From NCBI GenBank assembly GCA_963924555.1, contig OZ004582.1:3782001-3846000 (forward strand): a DNA stretch of 64,000 bases. Direction: 5' to 3'. The notes under the pieces are model-generated. The model ran no database searches and was not told where the DNA came from. It worked only from the letters and a program-made list of their open reading frames with translations. A program made the position numbers and the translations under genes. This document shows positions 10,448-20,697 of this stretch, in pieces; position 1 is the first letter of the stretch; each line of letters starts with the position of its first letter. Origin of the DNA: Crambe crambe (taxonomy: Eukaryota > Porifera > Demospongiae > Poecilosclerida > Crambeidae).

Positions 10448-13372
10448 ATGCCTTTTTCCAGGAAAAGGAAGCTGCAAATATCAGTAAATAATTCTAGCTG
10501 AGGCATTTTCAACCAATTCAGATTCTTCTCCTCCAGGATCCGAGTCTCAGTCTCACTCAGAATCTCCCACTCTCACAGAAAACCCAGTATCTCAGACTCC
10601 CGCTCTCGTAGACAGTCCAGAATCTCCTCCTGATCCTCAGATGCCTGAGTCAGATCCTAGTCCCAGATCCAGTGATGCATGGGAAACAACTATAGAAAAG
10701 GTCGGGCTACCATACGATTTTTCAACTCTGTCTACTTACGTCTCTAGTGCTAGTGTTGGTTTTCATCATCCCGGAACTCTCCATATTCATGAATCAACTT
10801 GCTCGTGGAATCAGTATCAGTGGCAAACTATATGCGGATTATATCAGACTGAGTGGGTGGTTGGGGCTCCCACCTTGTTCAGATCATCAGTGGCGCCGGA
10901 TAGTCCAGAAGCTTGAAGAGCATGTCACCATGTTGGCAGAGTGGTCCTGTAGTCGGGTAAGGCAAATGATAGTGCAGAGTGGTAATGCAAAGAAGTGGGT
11001 AGCCTCATTTGATGGGTTTTACCTGACACGAGGCCACTACTCAAACAATGCCTCAGCCACCATTCATGATTTCATGTCTGGTGATATTGCATGGTTCACC
11101 CACCGAACCAAGAGAGGAACAGGGCATAATTGGGAGGGCACTTCTGGAGGGTAACATGCTGGATGAGGTGATGGGGAAGGTGAAGGATGCCGGCTTTTCA
11201 ATCAAGGAGATCATCACTGATAAGGACTCCTCCACAAATGCCTTTCCTGAGGGCACCATCACATATTGTTCCAACCATTGTGCAAAGACCCTGCATAAGG
11301 ATTTAGAAAAGATAAAGAGGAACAAGTGTGAAGTGAGCTATACATTTTATAATTATTACATATTTTACTTGTTTCTTCTACTTACAGTGTCGGGTGGACA
11401 ACTTCAGGTGTAAGCGCATGACAGAAGGGCTACTAGGGCATTGTAAATCAGCTCTAAGTAATTTGATATCCTCTGAAGAAGTACAGGAGTCTGATGATCC
11501 ACTCAAGTCGTTTTCTGAGGCCATCCTGAATTTCCACTCCCACTATTGCCTGGATATTCACACATCTCCTTGGTGCCACCATGAGAAGGTAACATATCCC
11601 AAGTAGGTTTCCAATTAATGAGCACCAACTCTCCTTCAGGTGAATGAGGATGGAAGTCCTTATCAGAGCAAATAGAGGTTCACGTGCAAGGCACAGGCTG
11701 ATGGGTTCAAGCACCTGCTTGATGACATGGCTGATCGCCCACAAGATTATGTGTCGGACCATGGGAGACTAACTACCAATGGCGTGGAAGGTTTCCATGG
11801 TCTGGCACTGATCTACCGGGGGAAGAGGACAGATCTTGGCCACAACCATTACATCTGCAAGACGAATATGGCCATTTGTCACAAGGTACGAACATAGGGA
11901 GTACAAACATTATAATGACTTACAGTCCTCTTTAGAACTTGGGTCCCATATGGAAAGTTTTCTGCCTCATTTTGATGCACGTGGACATACCAGCAGCTGC
12001 AGCAGCCTCAATCCTGAGAGAGCAGGCAGAGTGGGATAAGAACCGACAGAAGAGGTCAAGCCAGGAGTATCACCATAAGAGGTAGTTTGATTATGCAGAT
12101 TCAGTCCTAAATAAAGTGCACTCGCTCTCATAGGAACCTGCAAAAGAAGGCAAAGAAGCTCCGTTACGAGCAGGAGGTGTAATGGGGTGTGCTGTTGGGG
12201 AATATGTTGGAGATGGCCAGGGAGAGTCAGAGAGTGCAGTGACAACACCACAAGAAGCTGACCTTGATCCTGTAGATGTTGACCCTGAAGTTGATGATCA
12301 GTCACTAGATGAGGAAAAGGATAGCAGTGATGATGCACACCCTCTTCTGATCGTGAAACGACAGGGTTCAGCATCTATGACGATCACATAACTGACATGG
12401 CAGCCAAAGTGATAGCTTCCCCCGTGCCTCTTAGCTCTCCCACTTTCTCCAGTCTTGTGAAGACCTCCAGGCGCATCCCAGCAGCTGGTACTATTACGAC
12501 ATTATTATAAATAATAATTATGACAATGTCTGTTATACTCGAAGTAACCAAGGTCACTGGAATCACCACCACAATGCTACGAAGTGAAAGGCCTCTTTCT
12601 GTTGTGTTCCCTCTATTTTTGGACTGGGTCATCACTATCACCTCCCATGTCAGTGACGCCACACATACCCTCCATTATCCTGTTTTAGTAGCCCACAATG
12701 GGTTTGCGTTCGATTTCCCTGTCCTTCTAGCTGAAGTGGAGAGACGCCCTCAACAACTGAGATTTTCTGACTTTGCGGCTGGAAACATCCATTTCAGCGA
12801 CACGCTGCCACTTCTACGAAGGGTATACATATTGGAGTGTAATAGAGAGTGATTATTGATATATAATTATTTAGATGAAGAAAGATGGGGATGGATGCCT
12901 TCAAGGAGTATCTCTGGGGATGGAAAAGCTGCACAAGCATATAGTGGGATCTGACATAGATGGTATTTGCTAAGAGTTTGATAGTAGCATTATTTACTTG
13001 GTAACTATTTACATTATAGGAGCTCATAGGGCTCTGCCAGATATTCTAGCTATGGAAAAGGTCTTCACTCACCCATCCTTAGTCAGTTGCCTCTCCAAGC
13101 TTCCTACTCGCTCTCCAAAGAAGCAGATGACTGCGTGGATTGAACAAAAGCGACTGTTCCAGAGAATAACTGCCCTCGTGAAGTCTCTAGGGAAGCCTAG
13201 CATCACCAAAACTCAAGCTAAACGGCTAGATACTCTTGGTCTTGGATATGAAGATCTTTCCAAGCTTCGCTGCACACACAAGGACAAGGAAGTCTTCATG
13301 CAAGCTCTGAAGGACAAGGGAGTGAACAGCAAGCCCCTTCGCGAGAAGCTATCCAAGATTCTCCACCCTTAG
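10448..13372 (+). CDS. DDE transposase joined to DEDDh exonuclease, copy 1 (split gene)
   Basis: A spliced gene starts with a short basic exon (MPFSRKRKLQ at 10448). A Ser/Pro-rich region follows, then a transposase core with candidate Asp in SFDGFYLTRGHYSNN (near 11015), Asp in EIITDKDSS (near 11215), a Cys-His element (CSNHCAKTLHK) and a candidate Glu in NGVEGFHGLALIYRGK (near 11790). The C-terminal part is a DnaQ-like 3'-5' exonuclease: ExoI DRETTGFSIYDDH (near 12340), ExoII LVAHNGFAFDFPVL (near 12690) and ExoIII AHRALPDILAM (13022 onward, H-x4-D). All five DEDDh residues are present. Several introns have GT...AG ends, for example about 11334-11387. At least one in-frame TAG (near 11674) and local frame shifts suggest it is inactive. 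Copy 2 is at 51527-54331 with similar intron positions. That both domains form one protein is inferred from order, strand and lack of intervening signals. Confidence 0.75.
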
Positions 13373-13441
13373 TCGCGCGAGTCCCACGACTATGTTGAGC
13401 CTTCGCCACCACCATCTTCAACTTCCAGCTACCTCCCAGCA

Positions 13442-13490
13442 GGATGGAAACAAGTGAGCGCAAAAAATTTCTTCTAAATAAAAAGGTTAA
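13442..13490 (+). repeat. 49-bp block shared with 26731-26778
   Basis: The block GGATGGAAACAAGTGAGCG and the following AAAAAATTTCTTC...AAATAAAAAGGTTAA recur at 26731-26778 with only a few differences. Here it lies just after the exonuclease stop, inside the TTAA element. The distant copy may therefore be a remnant of the 3' end of another such element. Confidence 0.6.
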
Positions 13491-13771
13491 CATAAACGTC
13501 ACTCTATCTCGACGATCGCTAGGAGGCAATGGCTGATAAGGACTCCTCCATAATTGTATTTTGGTGTGGTAGTACTATTATAGCACTGTTATAGTTCTGT
13601 GCTTGTTAGAAGTGTCTGCTGCAAGTATTTTTCGAGATACTGTCCCCTAGTTACCATGCGTGGGCGAGGTGTCCGACCACCCTTAAAAGACTAACTTGTT
13701 ATAGAAGGGTGGGGTCTGGATGCAGGTGGTCTTTAAGGCAGGTTTCACTGTATTTTGAACACTTGTAAGAT

Positions 13772-14928
13772 ATTAGTGGTGGTATCTCTATGGCCCTTCT
13801 TATGGTCGCAGCACATTGAATGGCCTGCTAAGATCAGAAGGCATTGTTGTCGGTGAACAAAGAGTACGCCAATCGATGATAGCACCTGTTTATTCACAAC
13901 ACAGGCATCATTGTATTACCGCCAGTTTAATCCTACGCCGTACTATGCTGAGTACCATGGGCACAAACTTCACTTCGATCAAAATGAGAAACTTGTCCAT
14001 TTTGGAGTAACTCTTGTTGCTGCATCTGATGGCTATAGTGGGAAACTGCTAGGATTAGTAACAATGCCAATCAAAAACAATCTATTAATATATGATGATC
14101 TATTAAGGTAAGTTAGTTTTGCAGTACTAAGTAGTGACATGTATATTGTAGTAACTTGACTCATTTAGGCCAATACTTTTAAATGATGGACTATTGGATC
14201 AAATTAGAGTGGATTGTGGTCGAGAGTCAGACTTTGTCATCCCATCGGAGGAACACACAGAGAGCACCATATCTATAGACTTCATCTACTATGGTACAAT
14301 ATGGCTTAGAGTGGTTGATAGGCATTAATTTATTTTAATCTAATCACTTCAGAATCATCGTGCTGAAAGGCACTGGGTTGAAGTTAATAGCCGTATAAAT
14401 TTTCCCTTGAAACATGCACTTACCAACATGCAACGGCTGAATTGGATAGATATGGACTGTCCTGTAACTAAATATTGTGTGTCGATGATCACAGGCAAAC
14501 TAGCTCAAGTGGGAATTCAAGCACATGTTGCCTCATGGAATCATCACCGAATACCAGGTATGTTCATTGATATAGGTGTCCATAGTGTTATTTAATATTA
14601 TTATGTTTAATCACAAGATCGTGGAATTCCTAATTTACCAGCTCAGGAATGCAATCATGCAAAGCAGATTGATGCCTCCCTAGTTCCTTAAGAAGCTGTT
14701 TGGCTGTATGAATCAAGTGGAGGCCATTTAACACCCTTAACAGTGTTTGGTTCCGACCCTTTGGCTGGCCTTAATGATTTAAAAAGAATCCGTCAGAAGG
14801 CCATGGAAGAAAGTGTCCCATCTCCAGAAGAACTTTTTAGTACTGTTGTCAATGGCATGGATGTTCCTTTTGCACAATCCATACAGTTCATGGTGGATAA
14901 AACCAATGCTTTGTTGTCTCAAATATAA
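13772..14928 (+). CDS. Integrase-core (DDE) family protein, split gene
   Basis: Four exons read in order. The first (13772-14108, donor AG/GTAAGTTAG) has YGRSTLNGLLRSEGI, then YRQFNPTPYYAEYHGHKLHF and DQNEKLVHFGVT, with the first catalytic Asp. The second (about 14170-14294) has IRVDCGRESDF, the second Asp. The third has NHRAERHWVEVNSR, the Glu. The fourth ends in MVDKTNALLSQI. The layout matches a retroviral-type integrase core family that I believe Pfam calls 'integrase core domain' (PF24764), abundant in sponges and cnidarians. Exon 1 has one frame change near 13910. It is one of the better preserved genes here, and no terminal repeats were found around it. Whether the ORFs downstream at 15001-16143 belong with it is unknown. 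Confidence 0.65.
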
Positions 14929-15000
14929 TAATACAATGAGTGTGATTGTCACATAACTGTATAGGGCATGTTACATAATCTGCCACATGGTCTAATTTTG

Positions 15001-16143
15001 GAGATATGGCTACTGGGTAGATATTTGAGGATCCTCTAGGTGGTGATGACATCAGGATTGAAGTGTTCAGTGACACTCAGAGTTTGATGCTGAAAAAATG
15101 TGACCTCATTGTTGACTGAAAAAATGTGACCTCATTGTTGACCGGCTAGCTAGAGTGTTCAAGGTATTATATCTAGCTAGCTGATTGAGTTTTGTTTATG
15201 CAAGTTAGTGCAGTTAATGTTTTTTGTAATATGTACACAGCTCATACCAATGACTATATACATAGAGGAGGAAGTGACTAAACATGTGGAATTTCCATCA
15301 GATGGTAAATTCACTACCATTGGGTTTGGGAGGTACAGAATCTGTGATGATGCCAGTGTGGAATTTCAGATGAAGTGGGCAGTTACACGACCATGGGCTG
15401 CACCGTCATCATTGAGCTTTGTTATAGCTGGAATTCGAAATAAGAGGGGTGCTGGATCTGGTACTCAGCCATATGAAACTTTCTTGAAGAGGTCTATACA
15501 ATATGTTTCATTATGTCTGTGTTAGTTGATAGCACCATCAACAATGTCTACGTCAAAGTACCCGATAAGTCGCTTTCTGCTAGTACAATTTTATCAGCAA
15601 TGGTTGTGTAGCTGAGGAATTAGTGATTTTGATGTATGAATATTTCACCTGAAATGCTCATATTCATAATAGATGTTGAATATTGGAAGACACCAAGCAG
15701 GAAGCTGTATGTTGCACGAAAATGTGAATATGAAAGTATCATAAAGGTCAAGGCACGAAAGAAACTTCGCCTTAACCGGAAGAGGATAGTAGTCTTATGA
15801 GACTACTTGCAAAGGTTTGTAGTTTGTGTTATGTAATAATGAGGCAAAAAAAGTGTCAAGGGAGACATGGAAAAACAATATAGTTATGCAATTAAGGGAT
15901 CTAAGCTATTGAAGGAACCAAGTGCCCTGGGCTGTATAGTATTAAATAGCTTGGATCTTTGAGTAGTATGTAATTAAATATTTTTATGATATATAGGTTG
16001 CTGAGGACATTACAGATATGAAGGGTCACACCAACCACACTCGAGAACTTATGCGTCATATTGAGTGCAAAGTCTGCAAAAGCATTCCAAATCAACCAGT
16101 TTTAGCCTTATGTTGTGGCCAGGTAGTTGGCTGTGAACATTAA
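15001..16143 (+). pseudogene. Unnamed gene with C-terminal zinc-finger (RING-like) exon
   Basis: Exon-like pieces follow one another on the plus strand. 15015-15170 holds DDIRIEVFSDTQSLMLKKCD. 15208-15525 holds KFTTIGFGRYRICDD and WAVTRPWAAPSSLSFVIAGI. 15673-15798 follows, and 15998-16143 holds CKVCKSIPNQPVLALCCGQV and then VGC. The last has the C..C...CC...GC spacing of a RING-like zinc finger that I recall at the C-terminus of a repeat-family protein in fish and corals. An exact 26-bp tandem duplication at 15090-15141 breaks the reading frame. The finger is cut short after the GCEH string. The gene follows the integrase-core gene on the same strand, so the two may be partners. No named family was recognised. 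Confidence 0.4.
15090..15141 (+). repeat. Exact 26-bp tandem duplication
   Basis: Two identical 26-bp units lie head to tail, starting CTGAAAAAATGTGACCTCAT. Twenty-six is not a multiple of three, and the second unit brings in a TGA, so the copy disrupts the frame of the surrounding gene. Confidence 0.9.
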
Positions 16144-16517
16144 TACATTGTGCAGTATCACCAGATTCCTTGATCACCTTCACTTCAGCAATCCGAAAGT
16201 CTTCTAATTAGTGCACTACATTAGGAATTATTACCTGATTGATTGTATAATCCAATTGAACCACCCCCACCGTAGCCGCAAAAAAAGCTGTTAAAGCCCG
16301 ATTTGGTACCTAATAAGACTGCAGAGTTTAAAAAACCTTTTTTGAAAGTAGTTTTTGAGTTAGTCTTTCCTTCGCAACCGTGTGTCGGCGTATGTGCCTC
16401 CACCCTTAACTATGCACCATTACCTATTTTGTTGTTTATAATTGTTCTTGTTACATAAATCTTCAGTCTGCTCTTTTCAATTCAATAAAAATATCTTAGT
16501 CCATGCTCAAGAGTAGC

Positions 16518-18070
16518 CTAGTTGGTTCTGCACAACAGGATGCTGCTGAAGGTTTGCAGTACACTGATTGCAGCAGCTACTTTGTGGATTGGTATATAAT
16601 GGAAATTAGATCCAGTACCAAATGCTATCCACAACTCTTCAGGACTAATACGGTCAAATATCGCTATCACCAATACCACGATATCTGTATCTACAGTACG
16701 CCACGCATACTTTTCTGAAGCCCTTCTGTACAGCATCTGACACATGTAGGAGTAGGCGAGTGTCCGCTTCTTCGTGAGAGCAAGGAACGAGGTTTGCATC
16801 GACTATGGAGCTCGAAACATCATTTCTATGAGCTGTATAGACACTTTTGCCTTCAACTGTTGAGAGGCTTTTGACATGTGCCAAAAACCTGAACAACATC
16901 CACACGTAGAAAGTCCTTCCAGTTCTGTGGGATTGCTGTTGTTGGAGCTACCCTTCCTTGCCCCTCTTCTGCCTGGTTGCACTCTTCAAGCTGTCTTCGA
17001 TGTACACATCCCAGACAATGTCCACTCGTTCAACACTCCGTAATTGTCAAGATATATCATCTGGACAATAGCTGCACCATCAAAGAACTTGGCATTGACT
17101 ACAGGGGCATTCGTTTCTTGCAACTGAAGACAGTGCAGGAGGTCTGACTTAGTACCAAGTCTAATTTTGTCCCCCAGTGATAATGATGGTGGAGTATTCT
17201 GATTCTCATGCTTGAAGAAGTATCAAGATCACCATCCCTTGTTTGACAAGCAATGTATAGTTGTGAAGCAATCACTTTTCAATGCCATGATTTGCATTTT
17301 CTGCTTGGACAGAGTCTTGACTGGTGGAGTGCTATTTTTGGACAGCACTTCTGTGATAGGTACAGTACACTCAGTTAACATTTCCTTTATGAAGGTATTG
17401 TATAAGGCTTCAATCCTTCTCCAACAGAGATATCCTTGAGTCCAAGACCTAGAGATCATTGCTCTTCTCAAGAAATGGATTTCCCATCTCCTCTATTACA
17501 GCAGTGATCCTGTAGCCTGTACACCTGCATACTGTTCTTGATGGCAATGGTCACTGATATCAGCTTGTGTTCTCACTGCACAATTATTTTCAAACTCTGT
17601 AACAATTTTTGCCACTTCTGGACCGGCTACCATCCAATGCCTCAACACACTAGGATTAGTTGTAAGTCCTATTGCCCCTCCAGACTCTTTGATGAGAGCA
17701 TTGTTCTGCTCATGGCACTGGTCTGTACACAAAACAAGAAACAAATTCTCAGCCATAGCGATTCAGAGAACTTTCATGCTTCAAATTCGGTAGGGTGCGT
17801 ATATAAAAGTTGCATCATGTCATGAATATGCACTGGCAGCCACCTGGAATAGTTGTGTGGTCGAGTGCAAACATCCAAGGCACAATCTTCGTCAAAGATT
17901 CAATATACAATTGGAAGTTGCCTTCCCAAAGAGATCTGATGAACAGTGACAGCATTTTGAGCCAGTAATTGAACTGGACACTTTCCTGAGAATGCATTTC
18001 ACACCACATTTCCAATGAAAAGTCCCTGCTGCAATTGCTTCTGCTGGCAGAATTTAAAATGTAGTCTAAG
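16518..18070 (-). pseudogene. HEEADTR-family element gene, C-terminal piece
   Basis: Minus-strand frames at 17815-18070, 17496-17756, 17229-17471, 16654-16905 and 16518-16799 give the C-terminal half of a repeat-family protein from corals and sponges. Visible blocks are LEMWCEMHSQESVQF, the LTKIVPWMFALDHT segment, DQCHEQNNALIKESGGAIGL, PCSHEEADTRLLLHVSDAVQ and RTVDTDIVVLVIAIFD. HEEADTR and DTD resemble acidic metal sites of PIN/FEN-type nucleases, but that function is inferred. Frameshifts separate the blocks. The middle and N-terminal pieces lie at 20269-20693 and 23625-24560 in the same orientation, separated by two inserted elements. About 200 residues between this piece and the middle one are not visible. 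Confidence 0.65.
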
Positions 18071-18374
18071 CAACTTACTACAGTCTCCTAAAGTAATCTA
18101 GGCCTACAGTCTAGGTTGAATTCGATTTTCTCTACGTTCGCGAATTCGATCGATCGCAAAGGGTGGGGCCCGCGAGCCTAAGGGAATTGAGTCAGCTTAC
18201 ATCTTTCTTTCAATCTAAATTTTCTGAGTAGATGAGTCAGACTCAGTAGCCACTTCTTAACAGGAGCTGCAACTCCTAGTGACATACTAAGCAGCAGTGG
18301 TGAGTATAAGAAATAGAATAAAACTGAAACAGGGCACACACGCATAATTATGCATGCCTGACACAATAATGTAG

Positions 18375-20240
18375 GTGGTGCTGGTTCAACTGACAACACT
18401 CTTCTCTCTTCTTGACTTGCTGATCAAGAGTGTGATATCAAGCTCATACCGCCAATTTCAGCCTACTTGGTTGAAGAATTACCCATGGCTACACTACAGT
18501 AGTTTCTCAGATGGGACTTTTTGTCGTGCTTGTGCTTTCTTTGCACCTGTTGCGGCTGGTGGTCACGATCTTGTTACTAAGCCATTTCGTGCTTGGACCA
18601 AGATGTCTGAGAAAGTGGGGATTCATGCGAGGAAAGATTATCACCTTGCTGCCCTTTCCAGAATGGACTCAATCGGTATGAAAATCCATCCAAAGCTGTT
18701 GATGTGATGCTATGTACCAAGTTACAGGAGACAATGGACTGCAACCAGAGTGTTATCGAGTCCCTACTCAAGGTAGTATGGTAAGCAGGGATTAGCTCTC
18801 AGAGGTCATCGCGATGACGGAATCAACTGGAAGGAGGAATCATCTCTCAATGAGGGAAATTTTATCCAGTTAGTTCGTCTTAGAGCTTCTATTCTAGCAA
18901 AACATCTAGCTGAATCTCCAAAGAGTGCATGTTGAGTTGATTGATGTAGTAGGAAGTAGCATTCGTTTTGAAATCATTGCTGAAGTCCAACAAGCCATCA
19001 TTGCTGATGAGGTAACTGATGTTGCTGCTCTCTCTAGTTTTGAGGTATGTTTTCAATAATGAAGTCAAAGAAGTATTTGTTGATTTCATTGAAGTTATGA
19101 GCCAAGTCTATCTTAAATTGGTTGAAGAAAAACAAGCTGTGTTTGTCAGACATGCGTGGTCAGTGCTACGATGGCGCTTCCAACATGTCTGGTGCTCGTT
19201 CTGGCTGCAAAGCTATTGTTCAGCAATCTGCCCCATTAGCAATGTATTATCATTGTGCCTCACATCAACTAAACTTGGCGGTTATTTCAGCTTGCACAAT
19301 GCAGGCGTTCAAAAATGCAGTCTTACATCGAAGAAATTGCCCACTTCTTCAACTATTCAGCTAAAAGGCAATGTCTACTGGAAATGCATAGACAAGCTCA
19401 ATTCAACACCACGAGGTAAAAGGTTGAAAGATGCATGTAAAACACGCTAGATAGAACATATTGAGTCTTATGCCAGTTTGTGCCTGCAATGGTTCATCCT
19501 GCACTGGATGCAGATTTGGGGTTAGATTGGAGCTGGGATGGGGAAACGATCAAATGGGTTCTCTATCAACTGCAGTCCTCTCCTTTTCTTGTTGCATTAT
19601 TGGAGGTGACATCATTAGGCAAGTTGCATGGAGATGATTTTGAGATACAAAAACCCAGAGTTACCACTCGTATGGCACATCGAGGAAACCCGGGGCAATG
19701 CAGAAGAGTATTACAGGATAGTGATGTACAATGAGTTTCTCTCTCATAGTGTGTAAAGCTCCTAGATGATGATGTTGTAGTTCCAACTGAGCTTGCTGAA
19801 GCAGTTAGCCTTTATGACATTGACCTGCCAAACCCATCAATGTTTTCAATATGGTATAGTGATTGGATTAGGAAGTGGAAAAGTGCTTTGAACAGCTCTT
19901 CAGGTAGCTTGTCTAATATCCCTGATAGACTGATTGATTCATTCAAGCAGTGCAGTGCAGTGCAATGACATACCCAAATTTACATGCCTTGATTAGAATT
20001 GCTCTCACTCTTCCAGGCTGAGTTCTCTCTCCCTCATGAAAATCAATCATGATCGCTGTAATGAACTAACTGCCTCTCCCTGCAAAATGAATACTTTGGT
20101 CACAGAATTTGCCAAGGCTAGTGATTGCAGCAGGTGGAATTACTGTGTTTTGGATATTGGCATACCAGGCAGACTATTTCTCTCTTTATGAAGAGCTTCC
20201 ATCACCTGTTTCAGCCACCCCATCTCGTTTTTTTTTAGCT
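18375..20240 (+). pseudogene. hAT-family transposase relic
   Basis: Plus-strand frames hold the parts of a hAT transposase of the ZMYM1/THAP12-like type. There is a TTF-type zinc finger (FSDGTFCRACAFFAPV with W and H nearby, 18500-18620), GLALRGHRDDG (near 18795), the core RGQCYDGASNMSGARSGCK (19150-19215) with its following H and N-L residues, WDGETIKWVLYQLQSSPFLV (19530-19595), and a C-terminal YPNLHALIRIALTLP dimerisation start (near 19980). Many stops and frameshifts break the frame. It occupies a gap in the minus-strand HEEADTR gene, so it was probably inserted there, but I could not define its TIRs or 8-bp TSD. Confidence 0.75.
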
Positions 20241-20268
20241 TCTGTGAAGGTTGCGAAGTAAGCAGGTT

Positions 20269-20693
20269 TCACGAGACCTTGGACAGAAAAACTCCTTGGT
20301 CTTCAGTGCGGCTGGTAGGATGTTCATGTAGCTTGTTGGCAGGGGAGCAATTGACTTGGTGGAAGAAGATCTGAATAAGAGAAATTCCAGTACCATGAAG
20401 AGCATCTTTCGCAGTTGCAGAAGTGGGATTATGGTCTATTGTCAACTGCTGCAGAAGTGAAAACTGCACTACGCATCTTCGTTCACAGACCCCATTGCCA
20501 ATATCAGTAGTGAGCTGCAAAAGACACACATATTCCGAGGTTAAACAGAGGTTTTTGCTGCGTATAATGGCATGAATTTTCTGTGCAACAAAGATAGGCA
20601 GTGGTGTTTCTCTCTCATGACTGAATTGGGAGGAGTTGTTCCTCGTACATGTTTCATACAGTTAAACATCAAAAGTTGGGATATAGAAAGACC
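20269..20693 (-). pseudogene. HEEADTR-family element gene, middle piece
   Basis: Just inside the TSD of the neighbouring TIR element, the minus strand reads GLSISQLLMFNCMKHVRG (20640-20693). Then follow a frameshifted stretch and DHNPTSATAKDALHGTGISL (near 20420) in the 20269-20529 frame. These match the middle of the family whose ends lie at 23625-24560 and 16518-18070. The first codons continue in frame from the 23625-24560 piece when the inserted element and one AGCT copy are ignored. The frame stops at 20269, next to the hAT relic. Confidence 0.65.
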
Positions 20694-20697
20694 AGCT

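Larger units (their letters stand above)
10292..13682 (+). mobile_element. TTAA-flanked transposon carrying transposase-exonuclease gene
   Basis: A perfect 13-bp terminal inverted repeat, GGGTGGTCGGACA, starts at 10292 and its complement ends at 13682. TTAA flanks both sides (10288-10291, 13683-13686). TTAA target duplication is known for piggyBac and Kolobok elements, and the encoded transposase resembles the Mutator/Kolobok side. The single split gene inside (10448-13372) fills most of the 3.4 kb, so this looks like an autonomous-type copy that has decayed. It sits inside the TA-flanked MITE. The right junction is followed by the remainder of the host MITE. Confidence 0.8.
9795..13750. mobile_element. 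TA-flanked element with CAGTGAAACCTGCC ends
   Basis: CAGTGAAACCTGCC begins at 9795 and its reverse complement ends at 13750. TA dinucleotides lie just outside (9793-9794, 13751-13752), as expected for Tc1/mariner-type insertion. Only about 500 bp at the left and 60 bp at the right belong to this element; the rest is a nested TTAA-flanked transposon at 10292-13682. Without the insert it would be a roughly 560-bp MITE with no transposase of its own. Confidence 0.75.

Noticed and set aside
12384-12662. Minus-strand frame opposite the exonuclease
   Set aside because: Antisense shadow; the plus strand carries ExoI and the exon before ExoII.
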